Source: Promicromonospora sp. Populi (GTDB lineage Bacteria; Actinomycetota; Actinomycetes; Actinomycetales; Cellulomonadaceae). From it: DNA of 64,000 nt. Location: the NCBI RefSeq assembly GCF_041081105.1, contig NZ_CP163528.1, positions 3,596,001 through 3,660,000 on the forward strand. The letters are read 5' to 3'. Every line of letters starts with the position of its first letter. Position 1 is the stretch's first letter. A program made the position numbers and the translations under genes. The notes under the pieces were generated by a model. That model made no database searches, was not told where the DNA came from, and worked only from the letters and a program-made list of their open reading frames with translations. Positions 49,691 through 59,604 of this stretch are shown here, one piece after another.

Positions 49691-51706
49691 TTATGGGAAG
49701 ACGTCCTCGCCGTCGCCCGGGTCCTCACCCTCCGCAGGGCCGGACGAGATCACGAGGTTGACGTAGGAACCGATCTCGACGGTGGCGCCTGGCGCCGGGT
49801 CCGAACTGATGACCTGCCCCGCCGGGATGGCGTCCGAGGCCTCCGTCGATCCCTGCTGACAGGAGATCTGTGCGCCGGTGCAGGCCACCTGAGCCTGGTC
49901 CAGCGTCATCCCGTAGAGGTTGGCGGGGACCGTGGTCTCCTCCGGAGCAGGCTCTGTCGCGATGTAGACGGTCACCGACGTGCCCTGCGGCACGTCACCC
50001 GCCTCGGGGTCGGTGCGCGACACGGTGCCCGGAGTCACCTGGTCGCTCTCCTCCTCGTCCCACTGGATGGAGCCGAGGCCGATGTCGGCCAGCTGCGCCT
50101 CCGCGCCCTCGCGGGACTGCCCGACGACGTTCGGCAGCGTGGTGTTGCCCGTCGAGAGGTAGAGCGCGACCGCCCCGCCCTCCTGCACGGTCTGGCCGGC
50201 GCCCGGCTCGCTCTTGGTCACCATGCCCTCGTCGACATCGGAGCTGTTCTCCTGCTCGATGCCGCTGACCGTGAGGTTGAGCTCCTCGAGCCGCGCCCTG
50301 GCGTCTTCCTCGGACATGCCGGCCAGGGCCGGAATCGTGACCTGCCCCGGTGCGCCCGCGACCATGACGGTGACCGTCGATTCCGGTTCGACCGGGGTGC
50401 CCGCGGCCGGCTCGGTCGTGCCGGTGGTCTGGCCCTCGTCGAGGTCGGAGTCCCTGTCGATGGCCGACTGGAACGTCAGTCCGGCCGCCTCGATCTGTGC
50501 CTGCGCCTCGTCGGCGGTCAGGCCCTCCGCGATCGTGGGCACGGCAACCGTCTCCGGCGCCTGGTTCTGGGCCTGGTTGTTCATCACCATGACGATGACG
50601 ATGGCCACCACGGCCGCGAGGGCGATCCCGAGCAGCCACCACATGAGCGCTCGGCTCTTCTTCTCCGGCTCCTGCTGTCGAGTGGGGCCGGGGTAACCGC
50701 CGCCGGGTGTGACCGGACTCTGCTGCGCCGTCGTCGGACCCCAGGTGCCCTGTGCTGGTGCCATGACCTGCGTGGCACCGTACGCGGGCGGGCCCGCGAC
50801 CTGTGTGGCACCCATCATGGCGCCGACCATCGGCGCGCTGATCTGGCCGCCGCGCATCGCGGCCTCCAGGTCGCGGCGGAACTCGGCGGCGGTGCTGTAC
50901 CGCTGCTCGCGGTCCTTGGTCAGCGCCTTGAGCGTGATGCGGTCCAGCACGTCCGGGACGTCGGTAGCGACCTCCGACGGACGCTGCGGCTCCTGGCCGA
51001 CATGCTGGTAGGCGACAGCGACGGGGGAGTCACCCTGGAACGGCGGGCGACCGGTGAGCAGCTCGAACAGCATGCATCCGGTGGAGTACAGGTCGGAGCG
51101 GGTGTCCACCTGCTCGCCGCGCGCCTGCTCCGGGGAGAGGTACTGCGCGGTGCCGATCACGGCGTGCGTCTGCGTCATCGTGGCGGCCGAGTCGGCCATG
51201 GCGCGCGCGATGCCGAAGTCCATCACCTTGACCGCGCCCGTGGGCGTGATCATCACGTTCGCGGGCTTGATGTCGCGGTGCACGATGCCGGCGTGGTGGG
51301 AGTACTCGAGGGCACTGAGGACACCGACGGTGATCTCGACGGCCTCTTCGATCGGGACCGCGGCGCCGTCGGTCAGGATGTCGCGGACCGTGTGGCCCTC
51401 GACGTACTCCATGACGATGAACGGGACGTGCACCTCCTGGCCGGAGGCGTCCTGGTGGATGTCCTCGCCCGTGTCGTACACGGCGACCACCGCGGGATGG
51501 TTCAGCGCGGCAGCGGACTGCGCCTCGCGCCGGAAGCGGACGAGGAAGGACGGGTCACGAGCGAGGTCGGAACGCAGCACCTTGATCGCGACGGTGCGGC
51601 CGAGACGTGTGTCGTGGCCGATGTGAACCTCGGCCATGCCGCCACGGCCGACGAGCTCGCCGACCTCGTAACGGCCGGCGAGTACGCGGGGCGTGTTCTC
51701 CACCAC
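49691..51706 (-). CDS. pknB: Ser/Thr protein kinase PknB with four PASTA domains
   Basis: 671 residues from the GTG that directly follows the pknA stop. The cytoplasmic kinase domain (about 8-275) has GRGGMAEVHIG, AIKVL, HRDIKPANVMI and MDFGIARA, so it is active by motif. A membrane helix at about 353-375 is followed by four PASTA repeats (VPTIAEGL.., IPALAGMS.., LPNVVGQS.., VPANLYGM..). PASTA domains bind muropeptides and lipid II. PknB governs wall synthesis and division, among others by phosphorylating the MurJ-linked pseudokinase in M. tuberculosis. Last gene of the operon. Confidence 0.96.
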   Translation of the reverse strand: MVENTPRVLAGRYEVGELVGRGGMAEVHIGHDTRLGRTVAIKVLRSDLARDPSFLVRFRREAQSAAALNHPAVVAVYDTGEDIHQDASGQEVHVPFIVMEYVEGHTVRDILTDGAAVPIEEAVEITVGVLSALEYSHHAGIVHRDIKPANVMITPTGAVKVMDFGIARAMADSAATMTQTHAVIGTAQYLSPEQARGEQVDTRSDLYSTGCMLFELLTGRPPFQGDSPVAVAYQHVGQEPQRPSEVATDVPDVLDRITLKALTKDREQRYSTAAEFRRDLEAAMRGGQISAPMVGAMMGATQVAGPPAYGATQVMAPAQGTWGPTTAQQSPVTPGGGYPGPTRQQEPEKKSRALMWWLLGIALAAVVAIVIVMVMNNQAQNQAPETVAVPTIAEGLTADEAQAQIEAAGLTFQSAIDRDSDLDEGQTTGTTEPAAGTPVEPESTVTVMVAGAPGQVTIPALAGMSEEDARARLEELNLTVSGIEQENSSDVDEGMVTKSEPGAGQTVQEGGAVALYLSTGNTTLPNVVGQSREGAEAQLADIGLGSIQWDEEESDQVTPGTVSRTDPEAGDVPQGTSVTVYIATEPAPEETTVPANLYGMTLDQAQVACTGAQISCQQGSTEASDAIPAGQVISSDPAPGATVEIGSYVNLVISSGPAEGEDPGDGEDVFP

Positions 51707-53491
51707 TCATACGTCCTTTGATGTCGTGGCCGACTGCCTCGGGGCAGACGACTCCTTGAAGAGCATCATCCCAGAAGCGGCAAGTGCGGCCGCTGCGGGG
51801 TGGTTCAGCGTTTCAGCTTGGATTTCGGAGGAACCCCACGGCACCTGCAGAGCGTTGTTGTCGCCGCCCCCGGTGACCAGCGTGATGATGAGGACGACCA
51901 GCAGCAGCGCGACGAGTGCGACAAGTGGCCAGGACACGCGGACCCCGACGCGGTCCTCGATCCCGCCCACCCAACGTTGGATGTCGGAGGACAGACTCCG
52001 TCGCTTCCCAGGGTGCCCTCCCGAGCGACCTTGCTGGGGGACCCTTCGCCCGTCCTGGCGTGTCGAGTGCAGATCGCGGCGGGACGGGTACGCCCGCGCA
52101 CCGCCACCGGAACCGTTGGCGGCGGTGCCGGTCGGCGGCGGTACGTAGCCGGATCCGTACGGCTGACCCTGGGCGTCGGAGCCGTGCGCGCCCGACGTCG
52201 TGCCATAGCCAGCGGAGCCCGAACCGTACCCAGCCGAGTCCGTGCCGTACGGCCCGGAGCCAGGTCCGCCCGCCGGCGTGCCCGGCGGAGGCGAGTACGG
52301 ACGCCCGTAGGCGTCCGTCCCGTAGCCGCCCGACGTCGTGCCGTATCCGGCCGAATCAGAGCCGTATGCCCCGGAACCCTGGGGCCCTGCGCCGTAACCG
52401 CCCGCCTGGGCGCCCGGAGGGTAGCCGCCCGTGGGCGTGCCGTAGCCGCTCGCCGGGGTGCCCTGGTCCGGGCTGGGCGGAGCGGACTGCGCGTTCGCCA
52501 CGGTGGTGTGCCGACCGGCACTGCTCTGGCCGAACGGCGCCTGTCGGCGCGCGTGCGACGGTCCGGGCTGCGGCGCGCTGGCGCGGCCGTTGCTCTGCCG
52601 CTGTGCGGAGGGAGCCTGTCCGTCGCGGCGCGTGCGGCGGGCGTAGCGCGAGCTGCCGAACGGGTCCTCCGCGATCTCCGCGGCGAGCACGTCGAGGTGC
52701 CGCGCGAGCTGGTCGGCGGAGGAGATGCGCTGTGCCGGGTCCTTCTCCAGCATCTTGCTGATGGTCTCGGATAGGCCGGGGTGGACCGACGTCGGCAGCA
52801 GGGGCACCGGCGCGTTGACGTGCGCGATAGCGATGTCGACCGGCGTCCTGCCCGTGAACGGACGGCGCCCGGCCGTCGCCTCGTAGGCGACCACGCCGAG
52901 CGCGTAGATGTCCGAGGCGCCCGTGGCCGACTGCCCCACGGCCTGCTCGGGTGACAGGTACTGCGCGGTGCCCATCACCATGCCGGTGGCCGTCATGGGC
53001 ACCTGGTTCTGCGCCACCGAGACACCGAAGTCGGTGATCTTCACGGTGCCGGAATGCTCCAGCAGGATGTTGCCCGGCTTGACGTCTCGGTGCACCACGC
53101 CGGCCAGGTGCGCGGCGTGCAGGCCGCGCGCCGTCTGCGCCAGGATCGGCAGGAGCCGGGCGGGCGGGAGCACGGGCTCACGTTCGAGCAGGTCGGCGAG
53201 CGGCTCGCCCCGGACCAGTTCCTGGACGAGGTAGCCGGCGCCGTTCTCCTCGCCGTAGTCGAACATCTGCGCGATGTTCGGGTGTACGAGGGTCGACGAG
53301 TTCCGGGCCTCCGTGCGCAGGCGACGAAGAAAGTCCTCGTTGCCCGTGTACTCCTCGCGAAGTACCTTCACGGCGATCTCGCGCGCGAGCTTCTCGTCGC
53401 GCGCTACCCAGACCTCGCCCATGCCGCCCATGGCGATACGCCGCACCAGCGTGTAGCGCTCACCGAGCGTCAGACCCTCGACCGGTCTCAT
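51707..53491 (-). CDS. pknA: Ser/Thr protein kinase PknA
   Basis: 594 residues; ATG 53491 overlaps the pbpA stop (ATGA). Kinase domain about 10-270: AVKVLREEY, VHRDVKPGNILL, ITDFGVSVA. The linker to the membrane helix (517-542) is very long and rich in Gly, Tyr, Ser, Pro, with SAGYGTTSG-type repeats; the extracytoplasmic tail is about 45 residues without PASTA domains. Neighbour order equals that of mycobacterial pknA. It acts with PknB on division and shape proteins. Confidence 0.94.
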   Translation of the reverse strand: MRPVEGLTLGERYTLVRRIAMGGMGEVWVARDEKLAREIAVKVLREEYTGNEDFLRRLRTEARNSSTLVHPNIAQMFDYGEENGAGYLVQELVRGEPLADLLEREPVLPPARLLPILAQTARGLHAAHLAGVVHRDVKPGNILLEHSGTVKITDFGVSVAQNQVPMTATGMVMGTAQYLSPEQAVGQSATGASDIYALGVVAYEATAGRRPFTGRTPVDIAIAHVNAPVPLLPTSVHPGLSETISKMLEKDPAQRISSADQLARHLDVLAAEIAEDPFGSSRYARRTRRDGQAPSAQRQSNGRASAPQPGPSHARRQAPFGQSSAGRHTTVANAQSAPPSPDQGTPASGYGTPTGGYPPGAQAGGYGAGPQGSGAYGSDSAGYGTTSGGYGTDAYGRPYSPPPGTPAGGPGSGPYGTDSAGYGSGSAGYGTTSGAHGSDAQGQPYGSGYVPPPTGTAANGSGGGARAYPSRRDLHSTRQDGRRVPQQGRSGGHPGKRRSLSSDIQRWVGGIEDRVGVRVSWPLVALVALLLVVLIITLVTGGGDNNALQVPWGSSEIQAETLNHPAAAALAASGMMLFKESSAPRQSATTSKDV

Positions 53492-55023
53492 TCTGAGATC
53501 GCCGCCTGCATGATCTCCCGGGCGATCGGGCTGGCGAGGGCGCCGCCCGTGGTCTCGTTGGTGGACTGGCCCTCGTTCTCCAGCACCACCGCTACAGCGA
53601 TCTGGGGGTCGTCGGCGGGGGCGAACGAGGTGAACCACAGCGTGGGCGACCGGGGGTCGTCCTGGGCGGTGCCGGTCTTGCCCGCCACCTCGACGCCGGG
53701 GATCTGCGCGCCGCCGCCGGTGCCGCCATCGTCGTTGACGACGCTGACCATCATCTCGGTGAGCGCTTCTGCCGTCGACGCCGAGAACGGGCTGGCGTAG
53801 CGCCGGGGATCGGTCTGGCTGACCAGCTCGAGGTCGCTGTCCCGCACGCTCTGGACGAGGTAGGGCTGCATGAGCTCGCCGTCGTTCGCGACAGCAGCGG
53901 AGATCATGGCGACCTGGAGCGGCGTCATGCGGACGCTGCCCTGACCCATGCCGGAGAGCGCGATGCGAGCGTCGGAGTCGTCGTCGTCCTCGCCGCCGAT
54001 GAGGCCCGGGTAGGCGCCGATCGAGGTGGTCATCGGGATCTCGAGCGACTCGGTGAACCGGAAGTCCTGGAACATCCGCTGCATGTCGTCCCTGCCGACG
54101 GTGTCGGCCAGCCCTGTGAAAGCGGTGTTGCAGGACATCCGCAGCGCCTCGTTCAGCGTCATCTCGCCCGTGCTGGAACAGCTCTCGCCGCCGAAGTTCT
54201 CCACGTCCGTCGAGGTGCCCGGGAGCGTGTAGGTGTCGGGCGCCGGGATCTGGGTGTCCGGGGTCATACCGTTGTACTCGATGGCCGCAGCCGACGTGAG
54301 CAGCTTGAACGCGGACCCGGGTGGGAACGTGGCGTTGATCGTGCGGTTGATCAGGGGGCCGTAGATGCTGCGCAGCTCCTCGCCATTGACCGAGTTGACC
54401 TGCGGCTTGTCGTTGATCAGCGTCTCGGAGGTCGCCGTGACCTCGGCGGCGTCGTGCACGGCGAGCGTGTTCGGGTCGTAGGACGGCTTGGAGACCATCG
54501 CGAGGATCGCACCCGTGCTGGGGTCGATGGCCACCGCGGCACCGGTGTAGTCGCCGAGGGCGTTCCAGGCGGCCTGCTGCACCTCGGGGTCGATGGTGAG
54601 CTCGACCGACGAGCCCTGCGCCTCCTCGCCCGTGATGAGGTTCTGCAACCGGTCGAGCCACAGCGAGTCGTCCTCGCCCGCGAGGTAGCTGTTCGCGTAA
54701 CGCTCCATGCCGGTGACCGTGCCGTTGATCGCGAAGTAGCCGGTGACCGGCGCGTAGACGCTCGCGGCGCCGGCGTCTCCCTCGGAGTACGTGCGCTGGT
54801 ACTCGTAGTTGTCGTCCACTGGAACCGAGGTGACGATCGGATCCCCGCCCGACACCACGATGGGCCCCCGGTCGCGGGCCAGCGAGCTGTAGATGCCGCG
54901 CACGTTCCGGCCGTCGGCGTTGAGGCTCTCGGCGGACACGAACTGGATCCAGGTGGTCGACACCATGAGGGCCAGGAACATGACCATCACGACGGTCGAC
55001 AGGCGGCGCAGGGTCGCGTTCAC
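53488..55023 (-). CDS. pbpA: Penicillin-binding protein PbpA (class B transpeptidase)
   Basis: 511 residues from GTG 55023, overlapping the rodA stop (GTGA). A membrane anchor (about 8-28) precedes the dimerisation region and the transpeptidase domain with SxxK in PGSAFKLL (near 233), SCN in MSCNTAF (near 296) and KTG in AGKTGTA (near 450). It cross-links peptidoglycan together with RodA. In mycobacteria PbpA is phosphorylated by PknB and interacts with CrgA. Confidence 0.95.
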   Translation of the reverse strand: MNATLRRLSTVVMVMFLALMVSTTWIQFVSAESLNADGRNVRGIYSSLARDRGPIVVSGGDPIVTSVPVDDNYEYQRTYSEGDAGAASVYAPVTGYFAINGTVTGMERYANSYLAGEDDSLWLDRLQNLITGEEAQGSSVELTIDPEVQQAAWNALGDYTGAAVAIDPSTGAILAMVSKPSYDPNTLAVHDAAEVTATSETLINDKPQVNSVNGEELRSIYGPLINRTINATFPPGSAFKLLTSAAAIEYNGMTPDTQIPAPDTYTLPGTSTDVENFGGESCSSTGEMTLNEALRMSCNTAFTGLADTVGRDDMQRMFQDFRFTESLEIPMTTSIGAYPGLIGGEDDDDSDARIALSGMGQGSVRMTPLQVAMISAAVANDGELMQPYLVQSVRDSDLELVSQTDPRRYASPFSASTAEALTEMMVSVVNDDGGTGGGAQIPGVEVAGKTGTAQDDPRSPTLWFTSFAPADDPQIAVAVVLENEGQSTNETTGGALASPIAREIMQAAISE

Positions 55024-56507
55024 CGGTCCACCCCCCGGACGATCTGGGTGGCGTCGTCCGGCGTCGAACCGCGGCCGGCACCTGCCTCGGTCTCGGCCTG
55101 CACGGGGCCCACGCCCACGCCCCCGACCTCGATGGCGCCACCACCCACGAGTGCGGGCGCCGGTTCGGCCAGGGCCCCGCGGGTGGGCAGTGCCGAGGGC
55201 CGTCGAGCGGCGTCGGAGATGCGCAGCATGAGTGCGATGACAATCCAGTTCGCGAGCAGGGAGGATCCACCCTGAGCCATGAACGGCAGGGTCAGGCCGG
55301 TGAGCGGGATGATCCGGGTGATGCCGCCCACCACCACGAAGAGCTGAAGAGCCATGACGAACGCCAGGCCGCTCGCAAGCAGCTTGCCGAAGCCGTCGCG
55401 CACGCCCACCGCGTGCCGCAGGCCGCGCTGCACGATCACCAGATAGATCAGCAGGATCGCGAGCAGGCCGGTCAGGCCGAGCTCCTCGCCGAGCGCCGCG
55501 TAGATGAAGTCGGAGAAGCCGAACGGCACGTACTGCGGGAATCCCTCGCCCCAGCCGGCACCGAACATGCCGCCGTAGGCGAGGGCGAACAGGCCCTGGA
55601 CCAGCTGGTACGACGGGCCGTCCGACAGCTCGGGGTTCATCGCGTCCAGCCAGATGTCGACGCGGAGCTGCACGTGGCTGAACATCGTCCACGCCACGAC
55701 AGCACCGACGGCGAACATCACGAGGCCGATGACGATCCAGCCCACGCGGTCGGTAGCGACGTAGAGCATGCCGACGAACAGGCCGAAGAACAGGAGCGAC
55801 GTCCCGAGGTCCCGCTCACCGATAAGGACCGCCAGCGACACCGCCCAGACGATGAGGATCGGGCCGAGGTCGCGCAGGCGGGGGAGCTGAAGGCCCAGGA
55901 ACTTCTTGCCGGCCAGGGCCAGGGTGTCGCGGTTGGCGACCAGGTAGCCCGCGAAGAACACGGCGAACGCGATCTTGGCGAACTCGGCTGGCTGCAGCGA
56001 GAAGCCGGCGACGTAGATCCAGATCTGCGCGCCGTTGATCTCCTGGCCGAGACCGGGGACCAGCGGCAGGACCACCAGGACGATGCCGACGATCATCGCC
56101 GTGTAGGTCAGGCGGCGCAGGCTGCGGTGGTCGCGGATGACGAAGACGACAATGCAGGCGATGACGATGCCCAGCGAGGTCCACATCAGGTGCCGGGACG
56201 CGTTGGCGCCTTCGATGTCGACGAGGTCCTGGCGCAGGATCATGGCCATGCTCACGCTGTTCAGCAGCACGACGGCGGGCAGGATCACCTGGTCGGCGTA
56301 GGGCGCGCGTAGGCGCAGCACGATGTGCGCGGTGAAGGCCAGCGCAGCGAGCACTATCGAGTAGGTCCAGAAGCCCTCGGGCAGGGCGTCATCGAGCGAG
56401 TAGCCCACCATCCACATGCCACCCATGCCGAGCGCCAGCGCGACGACGAGCAGCAGTGCCTCCGCGACACGAGCCGGCGCGTGCTCCTCGGGCCGGAGTC
56501 CGCTCAT
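55020..56507 (-). CDS. rodA: SEDS peptidoglycan glycosyltransferase RodA/FtsW
   Basis: 495 residues; ATG 56507 overlaps the pstP stop (ATGA). At least 10-12 hydrophobic segments. The SEDS core is recognised from LQPAEFAKIAFAVFFAGYL, GERDLGTSLLFF, and GITRIIPLTGLTLPFMAQGGSS. It polymerises glycan strands in cooperation with the PbpA transpeptidase encoded next. A Pro/Ala/Glu-rich tail follows. Confidence 0.94.
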   Translation of the reverse strand: MSGLRPEEHAPARVAEALLLVVALALGMGGMWMVGYSLDDALPEGFWTYSIVLAALAFTAHIVLRLRAPYADQVILPAVVLLNSVSMAMILRQDLVDIEGANASRHLMWTSLGIVIACIVVFVIRDHRSLRRLTYTAMIVGIVLVVLPLVPGLGQEINGAQIWIYVAGFSLQPAEFAKIAFAVFFAGYLVANRDTLALAGKKFLGLQLPRLRDLGPILIVWAVSLAVLIGERDLGTSLLFFGLFVGMLYVATDRVGWIVIGLVMFAVGAVVAWTMFSHVQLRVDIWLDAMNPELSDGPSYQLVQGLFALAYGGMFGAGWGEGFPQYVPFGFSDFIYAALGEELGLTGLLAILLIYLVIVQRGLRHAVGVRDGFGKLLASGLAFVMALQLFVVVGGITRIIPLTGLTLPFMAQGGSSLLANWIVIALMLRISDAARRPSALPTRGALAEPAPALVGGGAIEVGGVGVGPVQAETEAGAGRGSTPDDATQIVRGVDR

Positions 56508-58045
56508 CCGTTCGTCCCCTGCCCGGAGTCCGTCGGGGTCGACTCGGACGAGGACTCTCCACTGGGCTCTTCGCTCGTGGAGGGGCTGGGTGTCGGTGTG
56601 CCACTGGCCGACGGCGTCGGCTCGGTGTCCGCGGCGGCGTCCTCGATGAGCCGGTCGGCGCGTCCGCGGGCGTCCTCGAGCGAGGTGGCCCGGATCGTCT
56701 CGTTCACTCGATCGGCGACAAAACCGGGCAGCTCGTCGACGCGGGTACCCGTGAGCTCGACCGGTGTCGAGAAGGTCAGGGGGCCCGCCGTCGCCGGGAT
56801 GCCGCGGAACACGGCGACCTGACCGTCCGACTCGCCCACGTAGTACTGGGTCTGGGTCCAGCGGTAGCCGCCCCAGCCCGCCAGACCGAGGCCGATGACG
56901 AGCAGGAGCGCACCGAGCACGGTCAGCCACGTGCGCTTCTTCGGCTTCGCCTGCGCGTCTGCCGCGTCCGGGTCCAGGTCCAGGTCCAGGTCGTCGTCGG
57001 GCCGGATGTCCGGCTGGTACTGCTCCTCGTCGGGGGACCCGGCGATCATTGCCTGCTCGAGCGTGTCGGCGAGGTCACCCTGCGCCGTGGGGTCGGTCAG
57101 GACCCCCACCGCCACAGCCGCCGGGGCCGGCTGGCCGCCTGTGGTCTCCGCGGGCCGGCTGAAACCGGTCACGGTGTCGCCGTCGATCTCGGAGCCGGGC
57201 AGGGCGGTCGGGGACGTCAGGTCACCCGTCGCGGCCACACCGGCCGCGGTCACGCCGGCGAGTGCCGCGGAGCCGACGATCTCGGGGGTGATGGTCGGGG
57301 CGGCGGTGGCCGGAGCGTCGTCGTCCACGACGTCGGCAACGACGACGGTGATGTTGTCGGTGCTGCCCGCGCGCATGGACATCGAGACGAGGCGCTCGAC
57401 GGCGTCCAGCGGCTCGGGCACCGAGACGAGGACCTCGGCGATCTCGTTGTCGGACACGAAGCCGGACAGTCCGTCGGAGCAGAGCATCCAGCGGTCGCCG
57501 GGCACCGCCTCTCGGATCGACAGGTCGGGCGTGAGGTCCAGGTCGAAGTCGCCGAGCACGCGCATGACGACGTTGCGCTGCGGGTGGCTCTCCGCCTCGT
57601 CGGGCGTGATGCGGCCGGTGTCGACCAGGTGCTGCACGAAGGTGTGGTCCACGGTGACCTGCGCCAGCGTGCCATCGCGCAGCAGGTACGCGCGCGAGTC
57701 GCCCAGGTGGGCCATGGCCAGTGTGTTGCCGGACTTCAGCAGTGCCGTCACGGTGGTGCCCATGCCGGCCAGGTCGGGGTCGGCAGTGGTCGCGTCGACG
57801 AGGTCCTGGCGAGCGCGGTCGATCGAGCGCTCGAGCTCGGACATCGACTTGTCGGAGCTGTGGTCGGGCCGGTCAAGGCCCACCAGAGCCGCGATCGTCA
57901 GAGCGGACGCGACGTCGCCGCCGGCGTGCCCGCCCATCCCGTCGGCCACCACAAGGAGGTTGGGCCCGGCGTAGGCGGAGTCCTGGTTGTTGGAGCGGAC
58001 AAGGCCGACGTCGGAGCGCGCGGCATACCGCAAGGTCACGGTCAC
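56504..58045 (-). CDS. pstP: PP2C Ser/Thr phosphatase PstP
   Basis: 513 residues from GTG 58045. PP2C motifs: RSNNQDSAYAG, VVADGMGGHAGGD (metal-binding Asp), GDSRAYLLRDG, SDGLSGFVSDNE and GSTDNITVVVADV. A membrane helix at about 367-390 leads to an extracytoplasmic domain and Ser/Thr/Pro-rich tail. The linker has a DLDLDLDPD acidic run. PstP dephosphorylates PknA/PknB and their targets. Only phosphatase of this operon. Confidence 0.95.
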   Translation of the reverse strand: MTVTLRYAARSDVGLVRSNNQDSAYAGPNLLVVADGMGGHAGGDVASALTIAALVGLDRPDHSSDKSMSELERSIDRARQDLVDATTADPDLAGMGTTVTALLKSGNTLAMAHLGDSRAYLLRDGTLAQVTVDHTFVQHLVDTGRITPDEAESHPQRNVVMRVLGDFDLDLTPDLSIREAVPGDRWMLCSDGLSGFVSDNEIAEVLVSVPEPLDAVERLVSMSMRAGSTDNITVVVADVVDDDAPATAAPTITPEIVGSAALAGVTAAGVAATGDLTSPTALPGSEIDGDTVTGFSRPAETTGGQPAPAAVAVGVLTDPTAQGDLADTLEQAMIAGSPDEEQYQPDIRPDDDLDLDLDPDAADAQAKPKKRTWLTVLGALLLVIGLGLAGWGGYRWTQTQYYVGESDGQVAVFRGIPATAGPLTFSTPVELTGTRVDELPGFVADRVNETIRATSLEDARGRADRLIEDAAADTEPTPSASGTPTPSPSTSEEPSGESSSESTPTDSGQGTNG

Positions 58046-58052
58046 GTGGTGG

Positions 58053-58544
58053 TCATCCCTGAAGCTCGACGACGGACTGTCCGATCTGCACACCCACACC
58101 CGGAGCGAGCGGGATGATGCCCTGCACACGCTCCTCGCCGATGTAGGTGCCGTTCGTGGAACCGAGGTCCTCCACGAACCACTGACCGCCCTGGGGGAAG
58201 ATCCGCGCATGGCGGGACGACGAGTAGTCGTCGTCGAGCACGAGGGTGCAGCTCGGCGCGCGCCCGATCAGCACGCCGGACGAGGTGAGCGGGATGGTCG
58301 TCCCGGTGAGGGGACCGGCCACCACGACGAGCCGGGAGGGGCCGCCACGCTGGGGCGCGCGGGGCGCACCGCCACCGGGGGTCGGCGACGGGGCCGGCCC
58401 CGCGAGCTCGGGCCGACGCCGGCGGCTGCTGGCAGTGCGTGGACCGGCCAGGTCGCGCCGGAGCACGGCGACGGCGGAGAGCACGAACACCCACAGCAGC
58501 ACGAGGTAGCCCAGCCGGAGCAGGGTGAACGTGAGCTCGCTCAT
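58053..58544 (-). CDS. fhaB: FHA domain protein FhaB (FipA)
   Basis: 163 residues. An N-terminal membrane helix (about 5-27) and a basic linker precede a FHA domain (about 85-160) with GRAPSCTLVL, SSRHARIF and DLGSTNGTYI, the phosphothreonine-binding pattern. In mycobacteria FhaB (FipA) bridges FtsZ and FtsQ under stress and binds PknB-phosphorylated partners. It lies 10 bases after fhaA. Confidence 0.93.
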   Translation of the reverse strand: MSELTFTLLRLGYLVLLWVFVLSAVAVLRRDLAGPRTASSRRRRPELAGPAPSPTPGGGAPRAPQRGGPSRLVVVAGPLTGTTIPLTSSGVLIGRAPSCTLVLDDDYSSSRHARIFPQGGQWFVEDLGSTNGTYIGEERVQGIIPLAPGVGVQIGQSVVELQG

Positions 58545-58554
58545 GTCGGGTTAG

Positions 58555-59271
58555 TCACCAGTCCTCGTTGTCTGCACCAGACGCGCTGCCGGTCCAGAAC
58601 ATGATGCGGGTACGGCCGATGGTCATCGTGTTGCCATCGAGCAGTGTCGCGGCGGGGACCTGGTGGCCCTCTACGTACAGGCCGTTGGTCGATCCCATGT
58701 CGCTCGCGACGACGCCGTCCGGTGTCACCCGGATCTCGAGGTGGCGCCGGGACACACCCGGGTCGTCCACCACGATGTCCGCCTCGGCGTCGCGACCGAT
58801 CACGGTCACGGGTCCGGTGAGCAGGTATCGCTGACCATCGATGTCGATGAGCGGGTGCCGGCCGGTCGGTGCGCCGGAAGTCGCCGGAGCGACGCTTCCC
58901 TGCACGCTGCGCGACCGTACGGTGAAGCGGCCGGGAACCAGCTCGTACTGCTCGTCGAACGTCACGCTCACGGGCCCTACGAACGCATAGTGCTGCGTCG
59001 CGGCATAGGCCGTGATGTTGGACGCGAGCTCATCGGCGAGGGTCTGTGCGCCCCACGCCTCGATCTGGGCGAAGTCGTCGGGAGCGAGCTCGATGGTGAA
59101 CTCGTTCGGCGCAACGGTACGGTCGCGGCCGACGACCGCGGCACGGTCGTCCAGCTCGCGTCGCAGCCTGCTCGCCAGTTCGACGGGCTTCACTTCGCCA
59201 CGTCCCACCTTGGCGAACGCGTTGTTCATCATGCGCTCCACGCTCTTCTCGAAGCGGTCCAGGGCGCCCAT
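58555..59271 (-). CDS. fhaA: FHA domain protein FhaA
   Basis: 238 residues; ATG 59271 with GGAGG upstream. Residues about 1-120 are the DUF3662 domain (FEKSVERMMNNAFAKVGRGEVKPVELASRL), and the C-terminal FHA domain has IGRDAEADIVVDDPGVSRRHLEI and DMGSTNGLYVEG. The central linker is much shorter than in M. tuberculosis FhaA. It binds phosphorylated partners such as the pseudokinase. It heads the fhaA-fhaB-pstP-rodA-pbpA-pknA-pknB operon. Confidence 0.94.
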   Translation of the reverse strand: MGALDRFEKSVERMMNNAFAKVGRGEVKPVELASRLRRELDDRAAVVGRDRTVAPNEFTIELAPDDFAQIEAWGAQTLADELASNITAYAATQHYAFVGPVSVTFDEQYELVPGRFTVRSRSVQGSVAPATSGAPTGRHPLIDIDGQRYLLTGPVTVIGRDAEADIVVDDPGVSRRHLEIRVTPDGVVASDMGSTNGLYVEGHQVPAATLLDGNTMTIGRTRIMFWTGSASGADNEDW

Positions 59272-59510
59272 GCCACCTCCTTCCAGGGTCTGCGCTGGGC
59301 AGACTACCTAGATCGTATAGACCGGTCGGTCCCCGCAGACTCCAATACTGTGGATGTACTGCGGATCTTCTCCGATCTTCCCTCAGGTGGCGCGATGAGG
59401 AGAGACGTGGGCGGATCCGCACGCTACTAGACCCGCGCCAAGACGTGAACCATTTCACCGTTATTGGATTCGGAGACGCCCTCCGTGCCGTGCTAGCCTC
59501 ATCCAGCAGC

Positions 59511-59594
59511 GCGCGAGTGGCGGAATAGGCAGACGCGCACGGTTCAGGTCCGTGTGCCCGAAAGGGCGTGGGGGTTCAACTCCCCCCTCGCGCA
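59511..59594 (+). tRNA. tRNA-Leu (CAG)
   Basis: 84-base class II tRNA: acceptor GCGCGAG/CTCGCGC, anticodon stem CACGG/CCGTG with loop TTCAGGT (anticodon CAG at 59545-59547), a long variable arm (GTGCCCGAAAGGGCGT) and T arm GGGGG-TTCAACT-CCCCC. CCA is not encoded. Confidence 0.96.
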
Positions 59595-59604
59595 CGTTGT
59601 ACGC

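Noticed and set aside
53492..55270. Upstream extension of the pknA frame over pbpA
   Set aside because: The kinase begins at the ATG that overlaps the pbpA stop; the extension is out of frame with conserved pbpA.
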